Below are positions 1 through 10,945 of a DNA stretch of 64,000 nucleotides, piece by piece. Position 1 is the stretch's first letter, and each line of letters opens with the position of its first letter. The notes under the pieces are model-generated. The model saw nothing but the letters and a program-made list of their open reading frames with translations, did no database searches and had not been told where the DNA came from. The DNA is from Gracilaria gracilis (Eukaryota > Rhodophyta > Florideophyceae > Gracilariales > Gracilariaceae), in assembly GCA_030374805.1 (NCBI GenBank), contig JARGSG010000124.1, positions 1-64,000 on the forward strand, in the 5' to 3' direction. Made by a program: the position numbers and the translations under genes.

Positions 1-1010
1 GGGAGTGTTTACCTCGCGCCGTTGCATGAAGAACGAAGAGATATGTTCCTTTTACGGAACTCTAGTGTACCATGACTTAACTAAGAGGAAGGAGGTACAC
101 AAGAAGTATGGGGAAGGGTTGTTGGGAGCCACAGCCGCACGTTTTCGAACTTATGCGATGGAGGTTAGCCTACGAGGCGAGGTATTCCGGAAACTCCCGG
201 AAAGGAGACGAGAAGTACCTACAATCCCTGTATGGATTGTCACCGCTCCATTTTCGTTGGGTGGAACAATTAACGACCCAAAATATATGGAAGAGGATAA
301 AGATAGAGATGCAGTGGAGGATGGCTTGAAGCAGCGACAGACTGCCAATGTGGCGGTGAGTCGAACCCCAGGAACTGGGTGAACTCCACTTCAACTAAGA
401 GAATACCGAATGCTTGCCGTCCGGGCACTTCGGGTTGTAGAAGTGAGAGAAGAGTTGTTTGCAGATTATGGAATGGAGTACACATGGGGTACGTCTTCGA
501 ATTCTATAGTAATCGAGTAGAGCGCAATTGATTTATGACTTATAGAACCGAAAGGTGTACCATAGTATTTGTAGAATCGAATTGTGTACATTTTATTACG
601 CTTTCTCTCTAACTCTCGTGTTCTAAAGGGGAGGACGAGAAATCCCCCAAGTAAGTGGGTGTCGTCACTTTCATCATCCAGTGACGTGAACAAAATGGGG
701 ATAGGATTCGGGGGAGTGGGTTGACGTTCAAGTACATAGAAAAGAAGATACGGAGTACATGTGATATCATGTGAAAGTGTAACAGTTTTTGGCAGTGAGG
801 TTTCGTACAGGAAGGGAAATTTCCGTCCCAATTTTCGGAAAGTGATTCCGAAAAGTACTAAAACGGTGCGATATTTCTACCACACGTCGAGTAGGGGTGT
901 GCGTTTCACGGGGGACCTGCGATCACGTCAAGCGGCGAACACGTCTTGCAGCGAGCGGCGACAACATCTAGAGCGCACCGCCGGGCGCATCGTCGTCGTT
1001 CGATTCCATA
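1..1010. other. No recognisable gene; probable element interior
   Basis: Short ORFs occur in several frames but none has a recognisable motif or a coherent extension. The stretch leads into the decayed coiled-coil ORF at 1011 and probably belongs to the same mobile element. That element's left terminus was looked for by eye as a forward copy of the 7635 end and was not found, so it may begin outside the window. Confidence 0.4.
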
Positions 1011-3720
1011 TGGGGAAACGTAAAACGAGAAGTGCGAATGCGAAGGCGAATGCGGAGGATGTAAGCGGGCGCGCGTCAAAAGGGCGAAGGCGTGCAGAGG
1101 TGGTAGGTCGGGGTCGTGAGGATGGCTTGGGTAGTACTACGCGTGCGCCTCGAAGTGGCGATGTGGAAAATGGTGAGGGCGGTATTGGGCGTAGTGCGCG
1201 CGCTCCTCGAAGCAGATTACGTGGGAAAGGTAGGAACAACACGGGGAGACGTGATCGAGGCCGACCCTTAGAGTGAACCGAGCGAACCGAGCGAACTGAG
1301 CGAACCGGGCGCTCCGAGCAAACGGAGCGAACGGAGCGAACGGTAAGTGCTTTGGTAACACAAGCTACTCCGCTTCCACATGAGATTGGAAATGGAGGAG
1401 GGGAAAGCAGGGGAGGGATTGGAGGTAAACCGGGAGATGATGCGCGGGGCGGTAGGGATACAGGTGGGCGGCGAAGGGGGGATGACTCCACGCAAGTTGT
1501 AGAAGAAGGCGAGCGTAGAGATGTCATAGAGAGGGGGAGGGAGTGTCGCAGTGGGCGGGAAGGAGAAACGATAGCAAGAAGTACTAGTGGGATAGTAAGC
1601 CATGGTATTCGAGGGAAGGAGGGAGAGAGAGTGGCTACAGTTGGCGTTCAGGAGGGGACGGGTCGCGAAAGAGAAGTAGGAGGAGGCGTTCAGAAGGCGA
1701 AGAACGAGGGCATGGAGGTTGTGGTTGATTTTAGGAGGAATTGAATGGTGGGCAGAGAAAGAACTGGTAGACCGCGACATACTGCGATGCGGGAGGAAGA
1801 GGAAGTGGGGGGTATGAGGCATATGAGGTAGCATGGAAACGCAGAGAGCAGTGGGAGGCAAATTGGGCGTGTGGGCGATGGAATGGAGAGCCACACCAAT
1901 GCGGAGAGAATAGAATGGCTCCGAGACAATTTTGCCCGGGAGAGTTGTAGGACGTAGCAGTGGTGGATCAGTGATTGAGAATGTGAGAGACAATATACCA
2001 GTGGATGGGAGGGTATTCGAAGGAGAAGATGTCGTTGTCGGAAACAGGCATAGAACTGGAAGGAACTTTGTAGAAACCGCGGTACGAACACCTGAAGGAA
2101 TACGTGTGAGGCATAATGCCGTTCGGATTGAGGACGATGTGCATGAAAGGAGTCGACGATTCTGGGGATCGTGGAGAGAGGAACGGAGCAAGGGAAATGG
2201 GAACTACAGGAATAGCAGAAGGAGATGAAGAGAACTTACGCGTGTTGCCAAGGTCTGCACTGGTTGAGAGGGTGAATTCGTTGAAAGGGAAGCTGGGAAA
2301 TATGAAGGAGGATCACTATACCATGATGAAGAGTTTGAAGCTCACGCAGAAAGAATTGGAACGGGTGAGGGAGGAGCTGAAGCAGCAAAATGTGTTCATT
2401 GAAAGTTTAAGGGAGGCTTTGAAGGGTAAGAAGCGAAGGTGGTGTGGGAAGGAAGTGAAGGGGCGTCGAAAACATGAAATAGAGGTGCCAGAATGTTTTT
2501 ACGGGTTTGTAAGGGCTGTATATGCTAAGATTCTCTACTATGCGAGGTTGGAGGCGTCAGAACTCTGTTTTGACACGGAGAACGTTCGTAGGAGCTAGGA
2601 AAACAGGAGTGAAACGCTGGGAGAAAGTAGGGAGGGCAGCATATTTGTGGTTGGGGAGAAGGAGATGGTACCACGGTGCCCGTATCAAGTGGCATATGAG
2701 ATGAGGGCGTATACGCCATCAACGGAGGGAGGAAGTGATGTGCTGTTGAAGTATGTGGTGGAGACGGAAATAATGGGAGATAATTGGGAGACGATACGAG
2801 AAGCGGGAAGGAAAAAAAAGTTTGTGGATAATGTGAGTGCGGACAAGTGTCTGAGGCAGCGGATGAAGCACAAATTAAGCGATGTGATTGGGGTGCGGAA
2901 GCGGGCAGCTCGCGACAAGTTATTCTCCATCCTTGGATATGATTTGATTGCGAAACAAGCGAAACTTACTGAGGAGACTGAGCTATGGGAGGAGCTTAAG
3001 CAGCAGTTGGGAGAGGGGCGCGAGAAGCTGATGGGAAAGGAGGAGGGCGGGGGGAATGAGTTGTGTGCGCGGAGAACGAGCCGGTTCGAAGACCTTGCGT
3101 ATACCGGGTCTCGTGCGTTTGGGCCACCATGGGAGGTTGATGATGAAGATATGTACTTCAAGAATGGGATGGCGGTGGCACTGTTGGAGGATTATATGGG
3201 ATACACAGTGGAGAGGCAAAGTAATGGTGAGCGGCGGTACGTGGGTGGGACAGTGATGCATCTTGCGAGACTTGACGCCTGGATTGCCTGTGTGGTGAAA
3301 ACTATGAACGAGGTTGTGGGACGTGGAGGGCAAAGACAGCTTTTGTTCTCTACTTTGTATGGGAATTATCTACCCGGGGCTGTGGAAGGAATACTGGGGG
3401 TAGCCTGGCAATCGCTACCGGAGGAGCATGCCGAGGAGTTTGAGAACGATGGGTTTGTGGATGGAGATCCGAGGTGTGTGACGGGAAACTCTGGGAGAAC
3501 TGCAAAAGTTGGGCTGTGGGTACCATCGAGGGAGAAGATATACCTAGCTGTGAGGGAGGACTATTTTATGGCAAAACTAACACGGAGACTAGGTGCAGCT
3601 CTTGATTGTTACATAGCGGCCTGTCGACCGGAGGACGCGAGTTTCGGGCGATTGGTTGCACACCGGGCGGAACGCAGGGAAGGGACAGGGTTTGATGGTA
3701 GGGAAGAGGCGGGCTACTAA
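1011..3720 (+). pseudogene. Decayed ~900-codon ORF with coiled coil, probably second ORF of the Plavaka-like element
   Basis: Three collinear open stretches look like one broken protein. The N-terminal part (ATG 1011 to 1744) is very rich in Arg, Gly and Glu and continues in the same frame past a TGA at 1274-1276. The middle (about 1932-2228) needs a frame change. The C-terminal part (2116-3720) is one frame interrupted only by TAG at 2596-2598. Around 2260-2450 is a heptad-like coiled coil (LVERVNSLKGKLG, then LERVREELKQQ), followed by a basic patch and a ~350-residue region I do not recognise. It converges on the Plavaka-like transposase gene, whose stop lies 160 bp away. A role as accessory protein of that element is inferred from position only; it could belong to an unrelated repeat. 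Confidence 0.45.
1274..1342. repeat. Imperfect 9-bp tandem repeat (GAGCGAACC-like)
   Basis: About seven imperfect 9-bp units such as GAGCGAACC and GAGCGAACG. Because the unit is a multiple of three it reads as Thr-Glu-Arg repeats in the frame of the surrounding ORF, and it begins at that ORF's TGA stop. Confidence 0.7.
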
Positions 3721-3879
3721 GGGTAGGGTGAGGTGCAGTGGGGGGGGAAGGGGTGGAGGTATGTGTGGGATGGGGAAGAGATGCTTCTTCTTTCTCATGT
3801 CATGCGTATCTTCACTCCTTCCAATTGAAAGGAAGCTGGTTGAAATTTTTATGAAGCTGAAGCTAACAGGGAATAGAGG

Positions 3880-6800
3880 CTACGTGTTGGATGGTAAATA
3901 AGGCTTGGCGGTCAGGTCTCGATAGAACCGATTGAGATAGAATCGGTGAAAGCGCCAGTGTAGACGAGAAGTGAAGGGAGGAGCGGGGTAGTTCTGGCGG
4001 AGAACATGAACGGAGCCAAGGATGGAGGAGGAGGAGATGAGTCCATACCAAGGGGAAACGTTATTGGAAGTGGAGTGGGTAGAGATGGGAACTGGGTGGA
4101 TGGTGTGGTTATGTTCGTCGTCTGTTGCCCATCGGAGGCAAACGCAGTTGAGGGTGAGATCGACGTCGTCGCTGGGTGGGACGAGTTCCATGAACTGGAC
4201 GAAGGCAAACTCCTTGGGAGAAGAAGTTGAAGAAAGAAGGGCGAAACGAAGAAGGGAGATGAGTTTGCAAACCCAGACGATGGATGTGGAGGGGGGGGAG
4301 GTGGAGCCGGCGACGAGAATGTGGGAGAACTTTGGGGACTTGGATGGACCGAAGGAGGGGGTGGCAAAATTTCGTTGGATGAGAGGGACTGGAGGATCCT
4401 AGGGCGCGAGCTCGTTTCGATCTTCAATGTAGTTGTCGAGTGTTGGGATGTAACCGCCGACGACGTAAGCGGAGTTGACTATGGTGAGTCGAGCCTGACG
4501 GAGGGCGGGGGAGTTGTCACTGAGTTGTAGGACTTCGAGAGAGAGGGTGATCAAAAATGGGAGGGCGTCTCTTCCAAATTGTGCAAGAATGGATAGGGTA
4601 TCGGGGGAGAAGAGGTTTTGAAGAGATTTGTGAGGGAGGTGAGGATTGGAGCGAACTAATTTGTGGGCAGTGATTATTTCAGCGAAGGAGATGTGTTTGC
4701 CATCACGGACGAAACCGGGTTCTCGGGATTGGAGGGGAAGAGCGAGGCCAGGGGAGGAGGAGGTGATGGAAGGGTTTGTGGAGACGGGATTCCAGTCCTT
4801 GATGGCGTTGGAGCGGTGGATGGCCCGAATGGTTTCTTGATGTGCGGTGGACCTGCGCTTTGAGGATTTGGAGTAGTAGGACTTGAAGAGGGTGTGGGCG
4901 TGCTCGAATATGCCGGCATCATTGAAGTGGAGGCCTCCGAAGCGGCGAATGTCCTCGACAATGTAGTCGAGGAGGTGGAACTTGAGGGTTCCGAGCCTGG
5001 AAGTGTGGTGGGGGCCGAGGACGAGTACGGCTGTGCGCTTGAAGGAGCGGATTTGGTTGTGGAGGTCGGTGAGGCGGGCGTCGGTCCATTCGGTGAAGGT
5101 GTTGTATCGCATGAAGGCGAGGAGGAGGTCTGAGTACTTGGAGAAGACGGAAGTGATGGGAGCTGTATCGACTTCGTCACAGCATCGGTCGAAGAAGGCC
5201 CCAATGAAGGGGAAGACCATGTCGAGTGCGCGGTAGTCTTTTGCTTCGAGCATACCACGCTAGCCGTCGGTAGTGAAGAAACCGTTGAGAGTTTGACCGT
5301 TGTCGGAAGTGGAGAAGTCGATGTGGAGTCCGTTTGCGGAGGAGTGCTTTTCGATGGCGGAGAAAATGGTGTTTTAATGTTTGAGGATAAAAGTGCGGAC
5401 GGAGTTGAAGGGGCGACGGGACTTGGAGGAACGGGGGGTGGTGAGGAGTGCTTCTGAGCGGAGTCTCTCGATGGCGGCGAGCTTGATGAGCTTGGAGACG
5501 CCGAGGTGGAAGTTGTGGAGTGGTTCGAAGGTGAAGATGTTGTAAGGGGAGAGGAGTGGGGTGATGTTGAGAAGATGGTATGATTCGAAGAGGGAGGAGT
5601 ACTTTGCGAGGGAGAGGGAGTTGAGGGCTTCAAGGGCTTTTTCCTTTGTGTTGCCGGAGATTCTGGGCTTACGAGCAAGGAGAGCGTCTTGTGATTGTTG
5701 GAGGAGATTGGAGTGTAATTTTCGTGCGGCGAGGGTCTGGTGCTGAGTTCGGGGGGAAGGGGATTGAATGTGTAGGGGGAGGTCTGTGCGGGAGACGGTG
5801 CATCTATGACAAGGATGTTGGGGGCGGGTTCCGTGGGAGATGGCGAGGATGTCTTTTGCTTCAGGGATGTCGGCGCAGTGACTGGCGATGATTGGGTGAC
5901 AGTGGCGGAGAACGCCATGGGCGTCACGGAAGGGGAAGCCGTTGAAACCGGAAGAAAGGAGGGGGCTGAGGAGGTTGGAGATGGCGAGCTAAATGAGTTC
6001 CATTTTGTTGTGGCGGGGGATGTGAGAGAAGGTTTGAGAGATGGAGTCGTTGTCTTGGGAGGGGTTGGTTGGGAGGAATGAGGTTGGCAAGTATCCGAGA
6101 AGGGTGAGGTGTTCGGTGAGGCACTAGCGACGGAAGGCATCGGAGAAGTTGAGAAGGGTGATGTGAAGGGGGTAGGAGGTGATGGAAGAGGATTTGAGGG
6201 AGGTGGAGGACTTGTCGGAGTAGATTTGGACCAAGCCAATGAAGGAGTCGATACCGGTGGAGTCGGGGGTGTGCCAGATGCAGGAGTCGTTGGAGGAGTG
6301 CATGATTGCGGCTTTGAGGGCGGGGACTGCTTCTTTTCCGAGGGTGGAGGCCATGGGGTGGGCGAAAGCGGGAGAGCCGGAAGGTGTTGTGTGGAAGACG
6401 GGGTGGAAGAAGGTGTTGTGGAAGTGTGCGTGGGCGAGTTGTTGTTTGGGGACCTGGATGGGGTCCTTTCGGAAGATGGTGGTGGAGAAGAGCTGCTGTG
6501 GGTCGGAAAGGGTGGTGGGAGCGAAGCCGATGTTGCTGACTCGGGGTTGGAAGAGGTCTGTTTGAAGTTTGAGACACTGGGAGGCGGAGGAGACGGCGTT
6601 GTGGAAGGCGGATTTGGAGAAGGCGGGGTGGTGAAGGAGGGAGATGAGTTCGTCAGCCTTTCGGAGGCCGAGGGAGGAGGCGATGGAAGAGATGTAGAAA
6701 ACCATGCGTTCGAGGTGGGGGTTGTTGAGGAGGGGGAAGGAAGGGGGAGGAGGGGGAGTAGGGGAGGGGGAGATGGAGCCGACGAGGGTGGTGGCGATGT

Positions 6801-7089
6801 GGTAGGCGTCCTAGGTGTGGAGGGAGAGGGAGAGTTGCTGGTGGTGGTAGTCGTCGTCGTCTGCGATGGGGACGTTGTCGGAAGGGCGGTTTGTAGGAGG
6901 GGGAGGTGTATGGAGGTGGGGGGCAGACTTGTGACGCTTGATGCGTGGGGGGAAGTGGGGGAGGCCTCCACCTGGGGAGAGGAAACGCTTGTTTGGGTTG
7001 AGGCGATTGGTGCATCTCCTCTGGTGCCTTTGGATGGCGGGGATGGTGCGGGCGAAGAAGGAGCAGCCTTCAAAGCAGCAGTTGGGCAT
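3880..7089 (-). pseudogene. Plavaka-like (CMC superfamily) transposase, copy 1, six in-frame stops
   Basis: One reading frame of 1,070 codons runs from ATG 7089 to TAG 3880-3882 with no net frameshift, but it is interrupted by stops at 6811-6813, 6124-6126, 5989-5991, 5374-5376, 5260-5262 and 4399-4401 (five TAG, one TAA). The N-terminus has a C2H2 finger (CCFEGCSFF...HQRRC), as in fungal Plavaka transposases. A block near 6.2 kb (YPLHITLLNFSDAFRR) resembles the family's 'YP-x-x-LTxxN' segment, and one near 5.5 kb (FEPLHNFHLGVSKLI) resembles its LH-x-x-hLG block. I did not assign the acidic catalytic residues. Copy 2 at 61,348 has CAG and AAG at the first two stop positions, so those stops are mutations. 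The family call rests on remembered motifs, not on a search. Confidence 0.7.
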
Positions 7090-7404
7090 GGCGGGGAAGG
7101 TTGGGGGGGTGTTGGAGAGGATTGGGGGTACGTAGCGGGGAGCGTAATAGGGCGCACGGACGGTGGGACAGAGTGGTGGGAATGATTGCAAGTGATTCGA
7201 AGGCGTTTCATATATTTAGTAAACGAATGCCTGATGTGAAAGGTGTTGACTAGTGAACCCATCTCCACAAACTGAAAAGGTATTCGATCTATTTGTATAC
7301 TCCTATTCCTATTCGATAAACAGCTATTTAAGTTTCTATCGAAGTGTCTATCTCGCTATTCGCCGCCGTATACATGAACGTAGGTGACACTAACACACTT
7401 ACAT

Positions 7405-7635
7405 TGTGCTGCGAAACTACCATAAACGAAAGAAGTATGCTAGTTTCCCTTCCATCCAAACTAGCAAAGATGGAAAAAATTTGGAATAATTCTTTCGAGA
7501 AAAACTAGCACAAGTGGAAAGATGGAAATATTTTCGGAAATTAGCACTTCCAAATTTGGATAAATTCACCGGTTTTTCGTTCGTTTTAATTCGGTCATTT
7601 TTGACCGCCAAACTAGCATTCCGATAACACCGACG
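7405..7635 (-). repeat. Plavaka-like element right terminus with subterminal AAACTAGCA repeats
   Basis: Read on the minus strand, the terminus begins CGTCGGTGTTATCGGAATG at 7635, and the same sequence starts copy 2 at 60,801. Inside it are several copies of a CTAGC-centred word (near 7438, 7467, 7503 and 7610) and a short inverted repeat (CGGTCA-TTTT-TGACCG, 7592-7607). Subterminal repeats of this kind bind transposase in CACTA-type elements; that role here is inferred. The stretch is also the 5' leader of the transposase gene. Confidence 0.6.
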
Positions 7636-8170
7636 CAATGGTCGGTAGAGATCCACGTTTCTATACTGCTACGAGATGGGTCCTCGAAAGAGAGTAGCAA
7701 GGCAACGAAAAGGTGTCGGAAACGGGCCACTGAGAAAAGGGCAAAAACGCAAATCCAAAAGAGGAGAACGAGAACCACAAGAGTGGGGAAAAGAGAGAAG
7801 AAATAAAGCAAACCCAATACAGGGGCGATTATAAGACAATAAATCGGAACGAGACACACAAACAGTGGTTACACTCTAAGCGCCACGAGAGTGGGTAACA
7901 ATACGTGAACAACACGGTCGATTCTCCACTTGGAGATGAACAATCCGCGAAGGCGTGATAGTTAGAGCCAGAACCTCTTGCGTGGCCAGAGGGGATTTAG
8001 TTGAGGGAGAGGTGCTCAACACTCGAAGTACTGAGCTTGGTCCTCCATTGACAGTGGGTGCGCCGGGCAAAAGAATCTATAAAATATCTAAGTAAATACA
8101 CCAATGATGGATGCACGGCCTCTAGAATATCCGTGGTACACGTGTGCCATTCACACCCGCTAACCGGCGC
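7636..8170. repeat. Repeat X, copy 1 (matches 49,575-49,817)
   Basis: The first ~230 bp (to about 7868) align base by base with 49,575-49,817. Both contain a short plus-strand basic ORF tail (KRVARQR-KGVGNGPL) and the shared run GGAACGAGACACACAAA. The match stops exactly where the gypsy LTR begins at 49,818, so this copy preserves the empty target site. The remainder to 8170 is unassigned, possibly LTR. No gene is seen. Confidence 0.6.
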
Positions 8171-8178
8171 CTCAAGCC

Positions 8179-8469
8179 GTGCTATGCACGTGTACAGCTG
8201 TGGAAATTACTTTAGCGAGCCGACACGCTAATAGCGTTGTAGCTCATATATATCTACTAACGCAGGATGTAGAAATTAACCAAGTCCTTCAAATCGCTTC
8301 CAAGGAGTGTTTTGGTTCAAAAACAAGCACTACGGTTGAAGAGCTTTTCAAGCTCTTACCAGGCGATAAGCAGGAGGAGAACCAATTTCGTACTGGGCTG
8401 AGTATGGCAACAATTGCTACTGGAGAAGATTCCAAAACACCACTCGATGAAGATCTGAGGAAGGATTGA
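8179..8469 (+). other. Unassigned 96-codon ORF
   Basis: Opens at an ATG and ends at TGA 8467-8469. The second half (Glu- and Leu-rich, EELFKLLPGDKQEENQF) has a protein-like composition, but there is no motif I recognise. It follows repeat X directly and may be retroelement debris. Confidence 0.25.
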
Positions 8470-8980
8470 ACAGATTATTTGGCCCATGATACACCTAACT
8501 GAAGGGATGAAACACAGATTGAAAGAAAATCACAGAAACCATCTGCCCCACGAACGTCACAGAAAACGAAAACAAAGATCCATGCTACTCTAGACTTTCC
8601 CCCAACGATTTTGAGGGCCCCCTGTTTCTTTTAAATTATAATGAGAATACTAAACGTTTGGCTGTTCAAAAAATGCGAAGGCTTTCTCGAAAGCGAAAAC
8701 GCTGGGAAAAGCGCATAGATCTTTTGAGTAGGTACGACGTCGCGCTTTAATGACCCTAAGTTTGAGCCGAAATTTGAGTTTGTATATCCAATTTCTGACT
8801 TAGGCCCTTTCTACACATGACATGATACAACTCAGAGTGAGACACCATTTTCCCTCCAAATGTCCAATAGACATTTTTTAAGCAACGCCCGCACTCCCGC
8901 CGCAATGTAGAAACGCTTTAGTGGTCACCGCTAGGACAAGAACGAAAGCGGTTCGCGCCATTTGAGGAATCTCCTCCGAC
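8470..8980. other. No gene seen; left flank of the Harbinger element
   Basis: AT-rich and without a convincing ORF. The sequence TTAGGCCCTTTCTACACATG at about 8810 has the GGCC-type start and TWA-type flank common for PIF/Harbinger termini, but no matching inverted copy was found on the right side by eye, so the boundary is unproven. Confidence 0.3.
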
Positions 8981-8988
8981 TATATAAG
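8981..8988 (+). promoter_or_regulatory. TATA box of the Harbinger Myb-like ORF
   Basis: TATATAAG lies 78 bp upstream of the ATG at 9059 in otherwise mixed sequence. This is a suitable distance for a short leader. Confidence 0.5.
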
Positions 8989-9058
8989 CGCATGCTCAAC
9001 GCTGTGGTTCTTTGTTCTATTCCCTCTTGTTCTGTCCCTCACTCATATTCCCATTATA

Positions 9059-9790
9059 ATGGGGGATGAACAACAAACAGCAGAACCGCACACACCGGTG
9101 TTACCACCAAACCCAACCAATACAGCACACAGTAATGACATCCAGCCCTCTCCTTCAACAAAGCCACAAGATATGCCAAACAACACTGTACACAGAGACC
9201 TCATACAGAAATCTAATCTCTCGCCCTCTCGTGCTAGCAGAACCAATACTGACACGCAGCATTACGACAATGACACGGTTGTAGTACTGTTCGAGATGAT
9301 GAAGAAGGCCGGCTATAGAGACCGAAGAGCGCAAAAGAAGAGCCTCAAGGATTTATTCGCAGAGGCTGTCAAACTGGCTGCTCAGGGGCGCGGAATTAAA
9401 AGAACAGCCAAAGGTTGGCAGAAAAAGTTTACCATAAATAAGGAGGAATACTCCGTCTTTGTCACAAAGCTGAAGGCATGTGGGAGAGACGGCGAGGATG
9501 AAGATCTTTATAAAAGACCAGAGTTCTTCCAACAGATACATGAACTCGAAAATGGAAAGGCCCGATACGATCCTCCAGCGCAGTACTCCACAGACGATGG
9601 CACAACATGCCCGGACCTTCCCGATTCAAGCACGCGAAAACGCATTAAGCTGTCGAAGGAAGCCCTGCTTTCAGAGTTCATCAAAAAACAGGAGGCGACA
9701 AATGCGTCCTTGATATCTGAGTTAAAGAAGTGCAACGAAGAGCGACAAAAAACCCGTTCTGTACTTGAACGCCTTGTCGAAAAGTTCTAA
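9059..9790 (+). CDS. Myb/SANT-like DNA-binding protein of PIF/Harbinger element
   Basis: An intact 243-codon ORF. In PIF/Harbinger elements the second protein binds the terminal repeats and carries the nuclease into the nucleus. Residues 1-75 are Pro, Asn and Thr rich and probably disordered. Residues about 78-145 contain a basic trihelix/Myb-like core with spaced aromatic residues (TAKGWQKKF, then EEYSVFVTKLKACG). A KRIKLSKEAL segment could serve as a nuclear localisation signal, and the last ~45 residues form a probable coiled coil. It converges with the nuclease gene. No stop or frameshift interrupts it, unlike every other transposon gene in this flank. The assignment rests mainly on its partner. 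Confidence 0.65.
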   Translation: MGDEQQTAEPHTPVLPPNPTNTAHSNDIQPSPSTKPQDMPNNTVHRDLIQKSNLSPSRASRTNTDTQHYDNDTVVVLFEMMKKAGYRDRRAQKKSLKDLFAEAVKLAAQGRGIKRTAKGWQKKFTINKEEYSVFVTKLKACGRDGEDEDLYKRPEFFQQIHELENGKARYDPPAQYSTDDGTTCPDLPDSSTRKRIKLSKEALLSEFIKKQEATNASLISELKKCNEERQKTRSVLERLVEKF

Positions 9791-9797
9791 GAACACA

Positions 9798-10900
9798 TTA
9801 TTCCGTATTGCAGCCATTCGTTATATAGTAAAGTAGCGCATCTCTCTGCCTTTTGCCAGCCTTTGTTTCTGCTGTAACCACTTCGTGTTCTTTATTCGTT
9901 TCATCTGCAGCGAGGTACGTCTCTTCCTCGTCGCCGTCGTCCGCGCACATATTTTGCAGAATTAGAGACGCTATTATGAAGATCACAATCTCGTCTTCAT
10001 GATGTTGCTTTACTCCATCCTTTAGCACTGTAAATCGATGTTTGAGCATACTGAATGCACATTCGACTGGCTTTCGAGTCTTTCCTGCTACTTTGTCCCA
10101 CACCCTGAGGACGGGATTAGCATTCTTGTCTACCTCCATACAGGTTTTCATCATATTCTGGCTCAGTTGAAAGGCGCAATCAGCCATCACATATGGACGC
10201 ACAGGCACATCCGCAATGAACAAAATCCCGAATACTTTCCCCAAGCCACACGCCAGTAGTGATGTTCCTTTTTAGACTGGACCGTTCGTATGTAGTAGAG
10301 TCCCCCAACACCCCCGGTTTACCAATGTGCACATACGTGAAGTTCCTGTCTCCTCTTACCACTGCGAAGAGTACGAGGGTTGGCTACCCTTTGTAGCAAC
10401 GATACTCATAGTATTTGTCCTGGGGACACGCGGGCCATTGATATGGGTGCCGTCTATGGCACCTATACAATACGGCACCCCGCTGATATCCTGAAACTCT
10501 TTTATGGCGTGTGCAACGTCCTGCTCTGATGTTGGAAAAGAAATCTGGTTGCGAAGATGTTTGCTTATTGCCTTGGAGACAATAGTTACAGCCGTACACA
10601 CAGTGCTTGGTCCAATTCCAAGCTGCGAAGCAGCCTTCTCGCATGCTGCTCCACCTGAGTACAGAAAGAACGCAGCAATTTTTATCTCCGCAGAAAGTGC
10701 TTTGCGGAATTTCGTAGCGTTGCACTCGATCGCAGATCGCAGGTCATTAGACAAACGCTGAAAGAGCCGGTTAGGTATGCGAAAGTTACCGCGCCAAGAC
10801 GCGCATCATATGAAATCCCTTGTTATCGCATAATCAAAGAACCATGTTCGCGAGTTTCGGCGACGCTCCCATACTCGACCTTTGCATCCACCTCGTCGTT
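9798..10900 (-). pseudogene. PIF/Harbinger DDE nuclease (broken)
   Basis: Reads in three frames from right to left. The N-terminal part runs through FRIPNRLFQRLSNDL, after an in-frame TGA near 10,810. It is followed by the first catalytic block (YCIGAIDGTHI, ~10,450). A second frame carries FTYVHIGKPGVLGDS (~10,330), with the Harbinger G-x-PG-x-x-x-DS motif. A third frame carries the ADCAFQL block and the Glu block KPVECAFSMLKHRF (~10,070). Frame changes are needed near 10,360 and 10,240. All catalytic-motif regions are recognisable, so loss of function looks recent. The family identification is strong; the exact start is unknown. Confidence 0.8.
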
Positions 10901-10945
10901 CGGATGTGGTCACAAGTGCGGTTGAGATGGATTGTGTTGTGTTGA

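Larger units (their letters stand above)
8940..10900. mobile_element. PIF/Harbinger DNA transposon with two convergent ORFs
   Basis: The two-gene layout of PIF/Harbinger elements is present: a plus-strand Myb/SANT-like DNA-binding ORF (9059-9790) and a minus-strand DDE nuclease gene whose stop lies at 9798, leaving seven bases between the two. The first ORF is intact and the nuclease is broken, so this copy could supply only the DNA-binding protein. Outer limits are approximate because the terminal repeats were not resolved. Confidence 0.7.

Noticed and set aside
1336-1348. Possible 5' splice site (GTAAGT) after the 9-bp repeat
   Set aside because: No matching acceptor or coding continuity was found; the surrounding ORF is decayed.
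3880-7089. Possible TAG recoding: five of six internal stops in the Plavaka-like frame are TAG
   Set aside because: Copy 2 has CAG and AAG at the first two positions, so TAG cannot stand for one amino acid. The gene ends with TAG too, and host genes use normal stops.
4674-7268. 864-codon Ser/Thr/Pro ORF on the minus strand
   Set aside because: It overlaps the Plavaka-like transposase in another frame and has a composition expected of a shifted C-rich coding strand; no motif.
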